DNA of 30,520 nt. It comes from CAG-791 sp002392385. GTDB lineage: Bacteria > Bacillota > Clostridia > Lachnospirales > Lachnospiraceae. Shown piece after piece: positions 7,891-14,453 of this stretch. Positions within the stretch are counted from its first letter, which is position 1; the number at the start of each line of letters is the position of its first letter. Both the position numbers and the translations under genes were made by a program. The stretch spans positions 1 to 30,520 of the forward strand of contig CAMOIU010000035.1 in NCBI GenBank assembly GCA_946616295.1, read 5' to 3'. The notes beneath the pieces are model-generated. The model worked only from the letters and a program-made list of their open reading frames with translations, did not search any database and was not told where the DNA came from.

Positions 7891-9669
7891 TCAGTCTTCG
7901 TAATCCAGCCACGCGCCCCGCATCGGGCTGACGGCGTGGTCGGAGAAGAGGCGGAGCGCGCCCCTCTTGTAGCGGCGGGGACGAGGCTCCCACTTCGCGC
8001 GCCTCTCGGCGAGGATCTGTTCGATCTCCTCGGGCGTCCTGCGCTCGCCGGCGACACCGATGATGTTCAGCCTGCGGGCAAAGACGTCCAGCTCGATGAG
8101 GTCACCCTCCTCGACCAGGGCGATCGGTCCGCCATCCGCAGCTTCCGGGGAGCAGTGGCCGATGACGGGGCCGGTGGAGGCACCCGAGAAGCGGCCGTCC
8201 GTGATGAGGGCGATGGCCCGGCCCAGCTCCTTGTCGGAACTGATGGCTTCCGAGGTGTAGAACATCTCGGGCATGCCGCTGCCCTTGGGGCCTTCGTAGC
8301 GGATGAAGACGGCGTCGCCTTTCTCCACCTTGTGATGGAGCACGGCGTCCAGACACTCCTCCTCGGAATCGAAGGGGCGGGCGCGCAGCACGGCCTTGTA
8401 CATCTCCTTCGGGCAGGCGGTGTGCTTGATGACGGCACCTTCGGGGGCCAGGTTGCCCTTCAGGACGGCGATGGAACCCTCTGTGCCGATGGCCTTGTCG
8501 TAAGGGCGGATGATATCTTCGCGGGTGATGCCGTTCGCATACCCCTGACCAGCCAGGATGTCCGCGTACCGGTGATTGAAATCCTGCAGCCAGCGGTCGC
8601 ACTTCTCATAGAAGCCGCTCGCTTTCAGGGCATCCAGGTTCTCGCCGAGCGTTTTGCCGGTGACGGTCATAACATCCAGGTGGAGGACATCGCGGATCTC
8701 CTCCATGATCGCCGGGACACCGCCTGCGTAGTAGAAGACCTCGGCCGGCCACTTGCCCGCGGGACGGATGTCCAGCAGATAGTGGGCGCCCCTGTGCAGC
8801 CTGTCAAAAGTGTCGCCGGTGATCTCGATCCCCAGCTCATGCGCGATGGCGGGCAGATGCAGCAGGGTGTTGGTCGAACCGGAGATCGCGGCGTGGACCA
8901 TGATCGCGTTCTCAAAACTCTCCATAGTGAGGAGAGAAGAGGGTTTCATCGTGTCGTCCCCGGCGATCTCCACGGCGCGTTTGCCGGAGCGATAGGCGTA
9001 GTCCAGAAGATCGGGGCTCGTCGCCGGCATCAGGGCCGACCCGGGGAGGGACAGACCCAGGGCTTCCGCCATGATCTGCATGGTGGAAGCAGTCCCGATG
9101 AAGGAGCAGGCGCCGCAGGAAGGGCAGGCGTTGCACTTGGCCCAGTTCAGGCGGGCCTCGTCGATCTCGCCGCGCTCATACTGCGCGCTGTACATGCCCA
9201 GCTGCTCGAGCGTGAGCATCTCGGGGCCGGCGTTCATGGTGCCGCCCGCAACGAACAGGGAGGGGATATCGACGCGGAGCATGCCCATGAGGTTGCCGGG
9301 GCAGCCCTTGTCGCAGCTGGCCAGGAAGACGCCCGCGTCAAAAGGCGTGGCATTGGCCTGGATCTCGATCATGTTGGCGATCATCTCCCGGCTGACCAGG
9401 GAATAGTTGATGCCGTCCGTGCCCTGGCTCTCGCCGTCGCACATATCCGTGGCAAAATATCGGGCACCGTGACCGCCGGCGGCACTGACGCCTTCCCGCA
9501 CTTTTTCGACCAGCTTGTCCAGGTGGCCGCTGCCGGGATGGGAGTCACCGAAGGTGCTCTCGATGAAGACCTGTGGTTTGGAGAGATCCTCAGGCTTCCA
9601 GCCGGTTCCGATCCGCAGGGGATCCAGTTCCGGCGCAAGTGTGCGCATTTTCTGACTGATTAAGCTCAT
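7891..9669 (-). CDS. IlvD/Edd family dehydratase (dihydroxy-acid or sugar-acid dehydratase)
   Basis: A 592-aa protein with an AGGAGG site 6 nt before its ATG. Iron-sulfur ligand candidates are Cys77 in MCDGESQG, Cys119 in SCDKGCPG and the cluster Cys179/182/185/188 in the CNACPSCGACS block. The C-terminal signature GRFSGASTGPVIGHCSPEA is the IlvD/Edd substrate-binding region. The family removes water from dihydroxy acids: 2,3-dihydroxy-isovalerate in branched-chain amino-acid synthesis, 6-phosphogluconate in Edd, and free aldonates such as gluconate, xylonate or arabinonate in catabolic members. Here it follows a GntP transporter and lies close to a GntR regulator, with no ilvB, ilvC or ilvE nearby. 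I therefore favour a sugar-acid dehydratase over biosynthetic IlvD, but the substrate remains inference. Confidence 0.88.
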   Translation of the reverse strand: MSLISQKMRTLAPELDPLRIGTGWKPEDLSKPQVFIESTFGDSHPGSGHLDKLVEKVREGVSAAGGHGARYFATDMCDGESQGTDGINYSLVSREMIANMIEIQANATPFDAGVFLASCDKGCPGNLMGMLRVDIPSLFVAGGTMNAGPEMLTLEQLGMYSAQYERGEIDEARLNWAKCNACPSCGACSFIGTASTMQIMAEALGLSLPGSALMPATSPDLLDYAYRSGKRAVEIAGDDTMKPSSLLTMESFENAIMVHAAISGSTNTLLHLPAIAHELGIEITGDTFDRLHRGAHYLLDIRPAGKWPAEVFYYAGGVPAIMEEIRDVLHLDVMTVTGKTLGENLDALKASGFYEKCDRWLQDFNHRYADILAGQGYANGITREDIIRPYDKAIGTEGSIAVLKGNLAPEGAVIKHTACPKEMYKAVLRARPFDSEEECLDAVLHHKVEKGDAVFIRYEGPKGSGMPEMFYTSEAISSDKELGRAIALITDGRFSGASTGPVIGHCSPEAADGGPIALVEEGDLIELDVFARRLNIIGVAGERRTPEEIEQILAERRAKWEPRPRRYKRGALRLFSDHAVSPMRGAWLDYED

Positions 9670-9707
9670 ATAATACCTCCTGAAGGTTTAGAGAGACCTT
9701 ACAGTGC

Positions 9708-11057
9708 TCAGGCGAACATCGAGATGATCAGGGCTACGAGGAAGCCCACGCCGCCGACCAGTGTCTCCATGATCGTCCAGGTCTTAAGGGTCGTCTTCTC
9801 GTCGAGACCGATCAGCGACTTGACCAGCCAGAAGCCGTAGTCATTAAAGTGGGAGCAGACGGTGGCGCCGCCGGCGACCGCAGCAGTGGTGCAGGCAAGA
9901 TACAGCGGGGACAGGCCCTGGATGGCAGGCATGGCGGCGACGATACCGGCTGCCATCGTCATGGCTACAGTGGCGGAACCCACGCAGACACGGACGAGGA
10001 CGGCGATGATGAAAGCGAGGACGACGACCGGCAGATGCAGGGAACCGGTCACGTTGCCGATGATGTCGCCGATGCCGGAGTACTGCAGCATGTAGCGGAG
10101 GACGCCGCCGCAAGCGGTGACCAGAAGGATCAGGCCGGTGGGCTCGAGGGATTTGGTCATGACTTTCTCGAGCTCTTCCAGCGTGTAGCCGTTCTTAGTG
10201 CCCAGAAGGAACATGGCGACGATCGTTGCGATCAGCAGAGCGACAAAAGGCTCGCCGAAGAAGTTCAGAACGGGCATGGCGCCTGCCATGGAGGGGATGA
10301 CGCCCGCGACGGATTTCAGGATGATCAGGGCCAGGGGGATCAGGATTATGCTGACGATGGTGCTGAACTTGGGAAGCTTGGACTCGTCGATCTCCGGCTG
10401 GTTGTAGCTCTCAGGGACGCTGATCATATACTTGGTACCGACAAACTTGCCCCAGATGGGACCTGCGACGACCATGGCAAAGAAACCGCAGAAGATACCG
10501 ACAAGGATGACAAAACCGAGGTCGACGCCCAGCATGTTGGCCACGAGGACCGGACCGGGGGTCGGAGGGATGAAAGCGTGGCCGACTGCGAGACCTGCGA
10601 GGAGCGGGATCGCGTAGAAGAGGGTGGACTTCTTGGCTCTCTTGGCCAGGGAGAAGGCCAGCGGGATCAGGATGATCAGGCCTGCGTCAAAGAAGACCGG
10701 GATGGAGACGACCAGGCCGGTGAGACCCAGCGCCCAGGCGGCTTTCTCGTCGCCGAACTTTTTGACCATGGTCACGGCAAGTGTCTGGGCACCTCCTGAC
10801 AGTTCCAGGATCGCTCCGAACATGGAGCCCAGGCCGACCAGCAAGGCTATGCCTTTCAGTGTGTTTCCGATACCGTCATTGACGGCACCGATGATGTCCG
10901 CGACGGGCATGCCTGCGATCAGGCCGATCGAAAGGGCGCCGACCAGGATCGAGATCATGGCGTGGACGTGGAACTTGATGATGAGCACCAGCAGGATGAT
11001 CAGTCCGATGATCGCTGCCAGGGCCAGCCTTGTGGGATTCAGTGCAACAGCTTCCAT
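9708..11057 (-). CDS. GntP family gluconate/sugar-acid:proton symporter
   Basis: A 449-aa hydrophobic protein with about 12-14 membrane segments. The GntP family is shown by PVFFDAGLIILIPLAF, the HAFIPPTPGPVLVAN motif, and the late VGSATVAMTMAAG and SHFNDYGFWLVK blocks. The family imports gluconate and related acids such as idonate, fructuronate or glycerate across the inner membrane. I set the start at MEAVALNPTR because AGGAGG (11066-11071) sits 8 nt upstream of that ATG. An in-frame ATG 21 nt further upstream would place the Shine-Dalgarno inside the gene. The dehydratase follows 38 nt downstream on the same strand, so the two form one transcription unit with a promoter at 11126-11154. Confidence 0.93.
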   Translation of the reverse strand: MEAVALNPTRLALAAIIGLIILLVLIIKFHVHAMISILVGALSIGLIAGMPVADIIGAVNDGIGNTLKGIALLVGLGSMFGAILELSGGAQTLAVTMVKKFGDEKAAWALGLTGLVVSIPVFFDAGLIILIPLAFSLAKRAKKSTLFYAIPLLAGLAVGHAFIPPTPGPVLVANMLGVDLGFVILVGIFCGFFAMVVAGPIWGKFVGTKYMISVPESYNQPEIDESKLPKFSTIVSIILIPLALIILKSVAGVIPSMAGAMPVLNFFGEPFVALLIATIVAMFLLGTKNGYTLEELEKVMTKSLEPTGLILLVTACGGVLRYMLQYSGIGDIIGNVTGSLHLPVVVLAFIIAVLVRVCVGSATVAMTMAAGIVAAMPAIQGLSPLYLACTTAAVAGGATVCSHFNDYGFWLVKSLIGLDEKTTLKTWTIMETLVGGVGFLVALIISMFA

Positions 11058-11100
11058 TGATAAAACCTCCTCATTCATGATACATCCGTTTACATCCGGA

Positions 11101-11113
11101 GTTGTATAACAAC
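11101..11113. promoter_or_regulatory. Putative FCD-GntR operator O1
   Basis: GTTGTATAACAAC is a perfect 5-bp inverted repeat around ATA. Its core fits the TnGTnnnACnA pattern known for FadR/FCD-type GntR repressors at every fixed position. It lies just downstream of the predicted -10 of gntP. Confidence 0.6.
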
Positions 11114-11125
11114 TCTGTCGATTTA

Positions 11126-11154
11126 ACTATAAAACCAGGCAAGACATCGGACAA
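11126..11154 (-). promoter_or_regulatory. Sigma-70-type promoter of the gntP-dehydratase unit
   Basis: On the minus strand TTGTCC (11154-11149) and TATAGT (11131-11126) are separated by exactly 17 nt. The expected start point is near 11119, which puts the inverted repeat at 11101-11113 in the first bases of the transcript, an ideal place for repression. Confidence 0.62.
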
Positions 11155-11269
11155 GTTGTTTGGCGCCCGGATGACTTTTTCAGAAATACTGCCCAGAAAG
11201 AGGAGGATTATTGTATCATATATAGACGGTTTTTTATCAATAATACACAAAATTGGCGCGATCAGACGG

Positions 11270-11286
11270 AAGTGGTCATACCACTT
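11270..11286. promoter_or_regulatory. Putative FCD-GntR operator O2
   Basis: AAGTGGTCATACCACTT has perfect 7-bp arms around CAT, and its core TGGTCATACCA also fits TnGTnnnACnA. It lies 4 bp beyond the regulator stop codon and about 150 bp upstream of the gntP start point. It may cooperate with O1 by looping. Confidence 0.6.
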
Positions 11287-11290
11287 TTGT

Positions 11291-11998
11291 TCACACCTCC
11301 CCGCGCTCGCGGATCATCTCCTGGATCATGTCGCGGTTGAAGGCCAGATGGGCAGTCATGGCACATCTCGCGCCGATGGGATCCCTGTTGATGATGGCAT
11401 TGGTGATCCACCTGTGCGTCTGGATCGTCTCGTTCTTCAGCTTGCGCTGGGTCACGTTGCAGAAGGTGGAGATAGCCGACTGAATGACCGGGATCAGAGC
11501 CTGCACGACCGTGTTGCCGGAGCACCTGGCGATGCAGGTGTGAAACTCGATGTCCTTGTCCGTGTGGTCCTCGTCCCGCAGATACAGGTCTTCTGTCTCA
11601 TCACAGTATCTCTTCAGTTCGGCAGCCTGCCGGTCTGTACGCAGCTCCGCCGCCATGGCGGCAATTTCCGGCTCCAGCATCAGGCGCACGTCGAACAGCT
11701 CCAGTGCAAGGCGGTATTTGTCCTTGTGCCCGGAGAGATGGAGGGGGTCGGGCGTGGCGGCAGAAGTGGAGATGACGTAGGTGCCGGAACCGTGCCGGAT
11801 CTCCACCATCCCCTGTGCGGCCAGGCTCTTCATGACTTCCCGGATAGTCGAGCGGCTGGTATGGAACTGTTCCGCGAGGCTGAACTCGCTGGGGAGCTTG
11901 TCCCCCGGCTTGCAGTTCCGCAGAAGATAGTCCAGCATCTGGTCTTCCACGTGCGCGCTCCGCAGGGTCCTGTTCATCTTGGCGTATTCGTCGGTCAT
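11291..11998 (-). CDS. GntR family transcriptional regulator, FCD (FadR) subfamily
   Basis: A 235-aa protein. Residues about 17-75 form the winged helix-turn-helix with the GntR signature (PGDKLPSEFSLAEQF, then TSRSTIREVMKSL and a GSGTYV wing). Residues about 95-230 form the all-helical FCD ligand domain with the usual metal-binding set Asp149, His153, His195 and His217. Such regulators are typically repressors released by a sugar acid or another carboxylate that coordinates the bound metal. The ATG is preceded by GAGGA with an 8-nt spacing. It lies between the tandem hydrolase gene and gntP, all on the minus strand, and two matching operator sequences occur in the 233-bp gap before gntP. Control of gntP and the dehydratase is therefore strongly suggested. 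Confidence 0.93.
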   Translation of the reverse strand: MTDEYAKMNRTLRSAHVEDQMLDYLLRNCKPGDKLPSEFSLAEQFHTSRSTIREVMKSLAAQGMVEIRHGSGTYVISTSAATPDPLHLSGHKDKYRLALELFDVRLMLEPEIAAMAAELRTDRQAAELKRYCDETEDLYLRDEDHTDKDIEFHTCIARCSGNTVVQALIPVIQSAISTFCNVTQRKLKNETIQTHRWITNAIINRDPIGARCAMTAHLAFNRDMIQEMIRERGEV

Positions 11999-12061
11999 AT
12001 CCGTTTCCTCGCTGCAGCTGTTTCTTCGCTGTAACTGTTCATGGGTCTATTCGTGCGGCAG

Positions 12062-13555
12062 TCACTGAGCGCTGTCTGTAAACGCCAGGATCAGCTCCGC
12101 CACCTTCGTCTGGTGGATGATGTAGGAGCCGTGGTCCTCGTCCTCGAGGATCTGCAGCTGCGCGCCGGGAATGGCGGCGGCGATGCGGCGGGTCTCCTCC
12201 TCGAGAATGAGATCCTTGCTGCCGGCCAGGATCAGGGTCCTGGCCTTGATCCTGCCCAGGAGGTCTTCCGTGATCCGGGGCTCGTGCATCATGAGCGCGA
12301 TCTTCGGATCCTTTTTAAAGGTATAGAGTGCCCGGAAGAGGAGACGCAGTTTCAGCTCCACGCCCTCCGGTGTCATGTTGGCGCCGCTGGTGATGAGGGT
12401 GGAGATCCGGTCGGTCCGGGCCGCCGCGAGGAGGCCCACGATGCCGCCGTCGCTGAAACCGTAGAAGACCACGTCCCGCAGGTCCAGTTTCTCCATGAAA
12501 GCGATCATATCCTGCGCCATATCCTCGTAGTGAAGCTCCTGGACGGGCGTGCTCCGGCCGTGTCCGCGGCTGTCCACGCAGTAGCAGGTGAAGTGGCTGC
12601 TGAGCACCCCCGCCGCTTCGTTGAAGATAGAGTGGTCCTCGCCGTTGCCGTGGACCATGATCAGAGGCTGTCCGCAGCCTCTTTTTTCATAGTAGAGGTC
12701 GATGTCGTTCACGCGGACCGTACCCTGTTCGCGGGGGCTGGTCCGGATCTGCCCGGCAAAATCCTCGATCAGGCGGTTGACCTCCTCCGGCGCGTCGGTG
12801 TTGGAATTGTGGCCGGCGTCCTTGAGCCAGACGATGGGGATGCCGGTATTCCTGTGCCAGGCCCGGTTGTAGCGGATACAGGAGCCGGCGTGGTCCTTTT
12901 CGCCGCAGATCAGCAGGGCGGGGCATGGGATGGCGTAGGGCAGGTCGGCCTCCATGGCCTCGGCCAGCATGCGGAAGCCATGCCCGCTGAGGCGGGCATA
13001 GTAGTCCTGGTCGCCGTCGTAGGTCATCATGATGCTGTGCATGAGCCTGCGCCCGTAGTCTGTGGTCGCCACACCCTCCGTGCCGGTCTTCAGAAGCGCC
13101 TTCCAGGGGAAATGCCGGTAGACCGGCTCCATCCGTTTGAGGAGCTGGATCTCCGCCGCGGTGACGTAGCTTCTCTGGAGAGGGGCGGAATCCATGGAGA
13201 TGAAGCCCGCCAGCCGCTCGGGATAGAGCTGGGCGAACATCTGGCCCACGTAGCCGCCCATGGACTGGCCGATGATCACCGGCTCATCGAACCCCTCCTG
13301 ATCCAGGATCTCCCGCAGCCACCTGGCCTTGTCCTCCAGACGGAAGGACAGGTCAAAAGGCCGCGACTCCGCATGTCCCGGCGCGTCCCAGACCAACAGC
13401 GGGAACTTGCCCTTGAAATACGCGACCTGCTTCCCGAACAGCCGGTGGTCCGCCGTCAGGCCCGGCAGGAAGACGAGCTGGGGAAAGTCATTGGGGCCAT
13501 GATCGACCCAGTAAGTGATGGGACCGAGGGGTGTATGGTAAGTTTTCTTCTTCAT
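12062..13555 (-). CDS. Tandem alpha/beta-hydrolase protein with two complete catalytic domains
   Basis: A 497-aa protein, about twice the length of a single alpha/beta-hydrolase. Domain 1 (residues about 8-270) has the nucleophile Ser98 in IIGQSMGG, Asp221 in CGEKDHAG and His249 in DAGHNSN. Domain 2 (about 279-497) has the oxyanion-type motif MVHGNGEDH, the nucleophile Ser368 in GFSDGG, Asp448 in AGSKDLI and His475 in DEDHGSY. Both triads are thus intact. The two halves are not near-copies of each other, which points to fusion of distinct paralogues rather than recent duplication. No signal peptide is visible, so it should be cytosolic. The substrates are unknown; esters or lactones are possible, and a sugar lactone would suit the gluconate-type genes downstream (inference). 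The GGAGG site lies 7 nt before the ATG. Confidence 0.88.
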   Translation of the reverse strand: MKKKTYHTPLGPITYWVDHGPNDFPQLVFLPGLTADHRLFGKQVAYFKGKFPLLVWDAPGHAESRPFDLSFRLEDKARWLREILDQEGFDEPVIIGQSMGGYVGQMFAQLYPERLAGFISMDSAPLQRSYVTAAEIQLLKRMEPVYRHFPWKALLKTGTEGVATTDYGRRLMHSIMMTYDGDQDYYARLSGHGFRMLAEAMEADLPYAIPCPALLICGEKDHAGSCIRYNRAWHRNTGIPIVWLKDAGHNSNTDAPEEVNRLIEDFAGQIRTSPREQGTVRVNDIDLYYEKRGCGQPLIMVHGNGEDHSIFNEAAGVLSSHFTCYCVDSRGHGRSTPVQELHYEDMAQDMIAFMEKLDLRDVVFYGFSDGGIVGLLAAARTDRISTLITSGANMTPEGVELKLRLLFRALYTFKKDPKIALMMHEPRITEDLLGRIKARTLILAGSKDLILEEETRRIAAAIPGAQLQILEDEDHGSYIIHQTKVAELILAFTDSAQ

Positions 13556-13585
13556 GACGGTTCCTCCGCGTCGTCGCTGATCTTT

Positions 13586-13669
13586 TTATGGCATTTTCTC
13601 CGCGTTTTTGCGGCCGTAGTGGACATCCGGGTGCTCGATGATACGGTCGGAGGTGTGGTAGAGTTTCAT
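13586..13669 (-). pseudogene. Truncated N-terminus resembling a DUF3990 family protein (27 codons)
   Basis: The minus strand reads MKLYHTSDRIIEHPDVHYGR followed by KNAEKMP and a stop. The first 22 or so residues look like the conserved start of DUF3990 proteins, which normally continue for well over 100 residues with a DFGQGFYLT-type block that is absent here. A ribosome binding site (TAGGAGC, 9 nt before the ATG) and an upstream TATAAT box remain. The tandem hydrolase starts 30 nt after the stop, so the remnant may now be translated as a leader peptide. The family assignment comes from recall of the N-terminal pattern only. Confidence 0.5.
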
Positions 13670-13749
13670 GGGCGGTGCTCCTATTACCTGTGGGGAATCG
13701 ATATATTTCAGGGCAGGCTGCCGGGTCACACTTGTAGTTTACGTATTTA

Positions 13750-13779
13750 ATTATACACAAGGAAGCCTTCGCTTGGGAA
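13750..13779 (-). promoter_or_regulatory. Probable promoter for the DUF3990 remnant and tandem hydrolase
   Basis: The minus strand has a perfect TATAAT (13755-13750) with a weak -35 TTCCCA (13779-13774) at an 18-nt spacing. The -35 lies inside the first, degenerate unit of the inverted-repeat array. The 5' leader to the remnant ATG would be about 74 nt. Confidence 0.5.
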
Positions 13780-14341
13780 CGGACGTAAAGGGCTTACGAA
13801 CGATTTCCGGGTGTAAGCCTTACTGTGAAATTGAGGCGAAGGGCTTATGTCTGTTTTCCGGATGTAAGCCTTAACTGTGAAATTGAGGCGAAGGGCTTAT
13901 GGCTGCTTTCCGGGTGTAAGCCTTAGCTGTGAAATTGAGGCGAAGAGCTTATGCCTGTTTCCCGAATGTAAGCCTTAATTCCTGGAAGCGAGCATAGAGC
14001 TTACTGCTTTTTTTCTTATGTAAGCCTAACCTGCAGAAGAGTAAAAAAGAACTTATTTCTGCTCTCCCGGCAGTAAGCCATATTTCCGGAGAAGAGCCTT
14101 AAGGCTTACTCTCGCCCGGAGGCAGTAAGCCATATTCCCGGAAAAAGAGCCTTAAGGCTTACTCTCGCCCGGAGGCAGTAAGCCATATTCCCGGAAAAAG
14201 AGCCTTAAGGCTTACTCTCGCCCGGAGGCAGTAAGCCATATTCCCGAAAAAGAGCTCCAGGGCTTACCCTCGCCCAGAGGCAGTAAGCCTTATTTCGGGA
14301 AAAAGCCCGCAGGGCTTACCCCTGCCTGAAGGCAGTAGGGC
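13761..14341. repeat. Phased tandem array of about 12 inverted repeats (51-53 bp period)
   Basis: GTAAGCC or a close variant begins at 13813, 13864, 13916, 13968, 14020, 14073, 14125, 14178, 14231, 14283 and 14335 (the last decayed to GTAGGGC), with a degenerate GGAAGCC at 13761. The steps are 51-53 bp throughout. The complementary arm GGCTTAC, or a variant such as GGCTTAT or AGCTTAT, lies 22 bp before each from 13791 on, giving dyads of 7 + 15 + 7 bp. The units at 14125 and 14178 are identical over 53 bp, and the unit at 14073 is nearly so. The left-hand units share a different linker (ACTGTGAAATTGAGGCGAAG). No convincing protein-coding gene is seen from 13670 to 14453; the stretch holds this array plus the flanking promoters. 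Confidence 0.93.
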
Positions 14342-14397
14342 ATATACCGAAAAAAGCCCCCCTCTCCGCCGCCCCGCCATTCAAGTCCTCAACCTTG

Positions 14398-14426
14398 TCG
14401 GCATCAGGTACGAAATGTGGTAGAAT
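14398..14426 (+). promoter_or_regulatory. Probable sbcDC promoter (extended -10)
   Basis: TCGGCA at 14398-14403 and TAGAAT at 14421-14426 are spaced by 17 nt, with TG one base before the -10 (TGGTAGAAT). The sbcD ATG follows at 14454, preceded by AAAGGGGG. Confidence 0.5.
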
Positions 14427-14453
14427 TGACATTAGTCCGGAAAGGGGGCTTGT

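Noticed and set aside
11058..11078. GntP start at the upstream in-frame ATG
   Set aside because: The only good Shine-Dalgarno sequence (11066-11071) lies inside that extension and is ideally spaced for the ATG at 11057.
13668..13874. Plus-strand small frame over the start of the repeat array
   Set aside because: It has no convincing ribosome binding site, and its codons simply translate the repeat units.
13761..14341. CRISPR array
   Set aside because: The period is regular, but there are no unique spacers: linkers and loops are themselves repeated or gradually diverged. Each unit is a dyad of 7 + 15 + 7 bp, and no cas gene is in the window.
13761..14341. Integron attC sites
   Set aside because: The core sites RYYYAAC/GTTRRRY are absent, and no cassettes or integrase gene are present.
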